From a bacterium 1XD42-76 (GTDB lineage: Bacteria; Bacillota; Clostridia; Lachnospirales; Lachnospiraceae): 35,155 nucleotides of DNA. Positions within the stretch are counted from its first letter, which is position 1. Each line of letters opens with the position of its first letter. The position numbers and the translations under genes are program-made. Of the stretch, positions 33,751 through 35,155 are shown one piece after another. The notes under the pieces are model-generated. The model was not told where the DNA came from. It did not search any database and saw only the letters and a program-made list of their open reading frames with translations. Where the stretch lies: assembly GCA_009917545.1 (NCBI GenBank), contig QZDW01000030.1, positions 1 to 35,155 of the forward strand. The letters are read 5' to 3'.

Positions 33751-34620
33751 ATGGTTGTTTACTTAAAGATTAACCGAAACGAGCGATATACATTCCGCAA
33801 TCTGCAGCACTGGATCCACATTATGGAGGCACTGAAACGTGTAACTTACTATATTCTGTGCGACAACGATAGCCTCTAGGAAGAGGTACTGAAACAGGTG
33901 GTATTCGAAAAGAGCAGGCCGCAGTTCCTTAAAAGCTGTAAATCTGCGCCGGAAATGATTCACATTGTCTCCCATGTAACGGATGAGAAATGGAAAAATG
34001 CCGGGTATGCGCACCTCACCACCTTCTGGCATGCGAGACAGAACGGCTATCCTTGCTTTTGGAATATCGACGCAGACGATACCTGCATCTGCCTTTCGCC
34101 AGAGCGGGTCTGCGAGATCTTTCATGAGGTGGAGCAATATGCCGGGGTTAACCAGATCGATATCATGTCTCTGGATATGTGGTACAGCAGGACAGGAAGA
34201 TACCATTGGTCGTTTGGAATCACCTATACAAACAGCACCTGGGATTGGTTCCATATCATGAAACAGTACTGCGAGGACGAGGGATTGAAGTCAGGCCAGG
34301 AGGTAAAAAATGTAGATGGCTATTTTTCCAGCTTAAAGGAAAAAACAGATTTAAAGGCAGGGACGTTCTATGTCGAAAACATGAAATTCATCCATTACGC
34401 GGATGATTTCTTTAAGCGGCCGTTTGCTTCCGTTTTTTTCCACTGGAAAGACGGGAAGCTGATACTGCCAATCCTGATCCATTGCTTTGGAATGGAAAAA
34501 GAGGGCTTAAAACCGATTGTATACGATGTAGTCAAAATTGATATCGGAGTGAAAGACAGGGAAGGGACGGACTTTCTGATGAATTATGCCCTGCCGCATG
34601 AGCGGGAACGGGTGCACTGA
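33751..34620 (+). pseudogene. GT-A-like gene with in-frame TAG
   Basis: From ATG 33751 (GGGGAAGGGAAGG upstream) the frame runs through VVYLKINRNERYTFRNLQH to TAG at 33877-33879 and continues in the same frame to 34620. The continued protein has LTTFWHARQNGYPCFWNIDADD, whose DADD resembles a DxD metal site, and later FIHYADDFFKRP. This suggests a GT-A-type transferase of unknown family. One codon change would restore about 290 residues. Initiation after the stop (GTG 33898) would still give 240 residues, which could retain part of the fold. Premature stop, readthrough and recoding are all possible; a recent nonsense mutation is simplest. Confidence 0.65.
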
Positions 34621-34652
34621 CGGCAGGTATTTTTTCCAGAAATAAGAATGCG

Positions 34653-35057
34653 ATGAACGGAAGGCAGGTTTATGGGATGGGAAATGAGCAGGACGTGATT
34701 GCGAGGCTGGAATCCGATATGGAACGGTATGACCATATTTTTCTGGTGCGGGGAGACGATGCCTTGTCGGGGAGAGTGGCGGCATTACTATGCCATCCGG
34801 AAGCGGCCGGAAATCTACAGGAGAAGCGGTTGCTTCTGATTTCGCCTGACGTATTATGCGAGGTGGACGGGAAAGGAACGCCAGTCCGGAGAATTTCTCA
34901 GTTAGAGGATGAAATGCTTTGTCGGTTATATAACATGTATGAATTTTCCGACCGCTTTCACATTCTCTCCCGCGAGGAACAGTATGGCGGGCTGCTCAAT
35001 TTCGTTGATACCGGGATTCTGAGTACAGAGGAAATGTTAGAAGCGTTATTGCATTAG
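34653..35057 (+). CDS. Small hypothetical protein, family A paralogue
   Basis: A 134-residue soluble protein. It has YDHIFLVRGDDALSGRVAAL, RLLLISPDVLCEV, LCRLYNMYEFSDRFHILSRE and VDTGILSTEEMLEALL. The second half follows the layout of the protein at 30101, so I put them in one family, but cannot name a function. ATG 34653 has no clear ribosome site; an ATG at 34677 has AGGCAGG before it and may be the real start. It follows the broken GT-like gene by 32 bases. Confidence 0.65.
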   Translation: MNGRQVYGMGNEQDVIARLESDMERYDHIFLVRGDDALSGRVAALLCHPEAAGNLQEKRLLLISPDVLCEVDGKGTPVRRISQLEDEMLCRLYNMYEFSDRFHILSREEQYGGLLNFVDTGILSTEEMLEALLH

Positions 35058-35074
35058 GGACGTTAGGAGGCGTT

Positions 35075-35155
35075 ATGGACCGACTGCATTATGAAGAGAT
35101 GGTGGAAAGCCTGGACGAGCTGACTCAGGAACACGCCATCGAGGGGAAGGAAATC
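35075..35155 (+). CDS. Start of an unidentified gene, cut by the window
   Basis: ATG at 35075 follows TTAGGAGG by 4 bases, a strong ribosome site. The 27 codons visible begin MDRLHYEEMVESLDELTQEH, mainly acidic and helical. The rest lies outside the window, so no family can be assigned. Confidence 0.6.
   Translation, partial: MDRLHYEEMVESLDELTQEHAIEGKEI

Noticed and set aside
33763-34254. 163-codon minus-strand frame crossing the TAG site
   Set aside because: It is the shadow of the + strand gene, whose translation shows coherent GT-like features on both sides of the TAG.

Overview
The window looks like a large glycan-biosynthesis island from a low-to-moderate GC Firmicute. The AT-leaning composition, strong AGGAGG-type ribosome sites, occasional GTG/TTG starts and gene families suggest a Lachnospiraceae or clostridial gut bacterium; this is inference, as no taxonomic marker gene is present. 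All intact genes lie on the + strand.

Layout. (1) 1-2220 is a gene graveyard: hairpins, a MITE-like inverted-repeat element, a promoter-like region bracketed by inverted operator-like repeats, and the tail of a broken acetyltransferase. (2) 2221-5015 holds a DUF1919-type gene and an unrecognised propeller-like gene, separated by debris that includes a possible IS200/IS605-type end. (3) 5035-13237 is a tight operon centred on a nonulosonic (sialic-like) acid: an M28-like DUF4910 protein, a CMP-sugar synthetase/PseG-like hydrolase fusion, a NeuB/radical SAM-SPASM fusion, an acyl carrier protein, a DltA-like adenylation enzyme, an AAC(3)-family acyltransferase and a hexapeptide acetyltransferase. 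(4) 13238-14979 is decayed DNA, including a dead partial copy of the DUF1919 gene. (5) 14980-21814 carries a DUF115/GT42-like candidate nonulosonate transferase, a Rossmann-hexapeptide acetyltransferase, a GT2 enzyme and the three genes for UDP-N-acetyl-L-fucosamine. (6) 21900-23320 is a mosaic of broken genes, including a fragment duplicated from 30219-30489. (7) 23411-35155 carries further glycosyltransferases (GT4, WbsX-like, GT-B, GT2), a radical SAM gene split at a run of seven T, a nucleotidyltransferase/kinase fusion with a SIS isomerase, two small related hypothetical proteins, and a gene with an in-frame TAG.

How it may work together. The central operon could make a nonulosonic acid whose amine carries an amino-acid-derived acyl group: adenylation enzyme, carrier protein, AAC(3)-like transferase, with possible radical chemistry. 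It would then be CMP-activated and moved by the DUF115/GT42-like enzyme. L-FucNAc and another activated sugar would complete a heterogeneous glycan. No Wzx flippase, Wzy polymerase, Wzz or priming transferase is seen, and almost no membrane protein, so cytoplasmic protein glycosylation (for example of flagellin) is as plausible as capsule synthesis. A Rossmann-like N-terminal module recurs on at least eight otherwise unrelated proteins and is the most striking repeated design of the locus.
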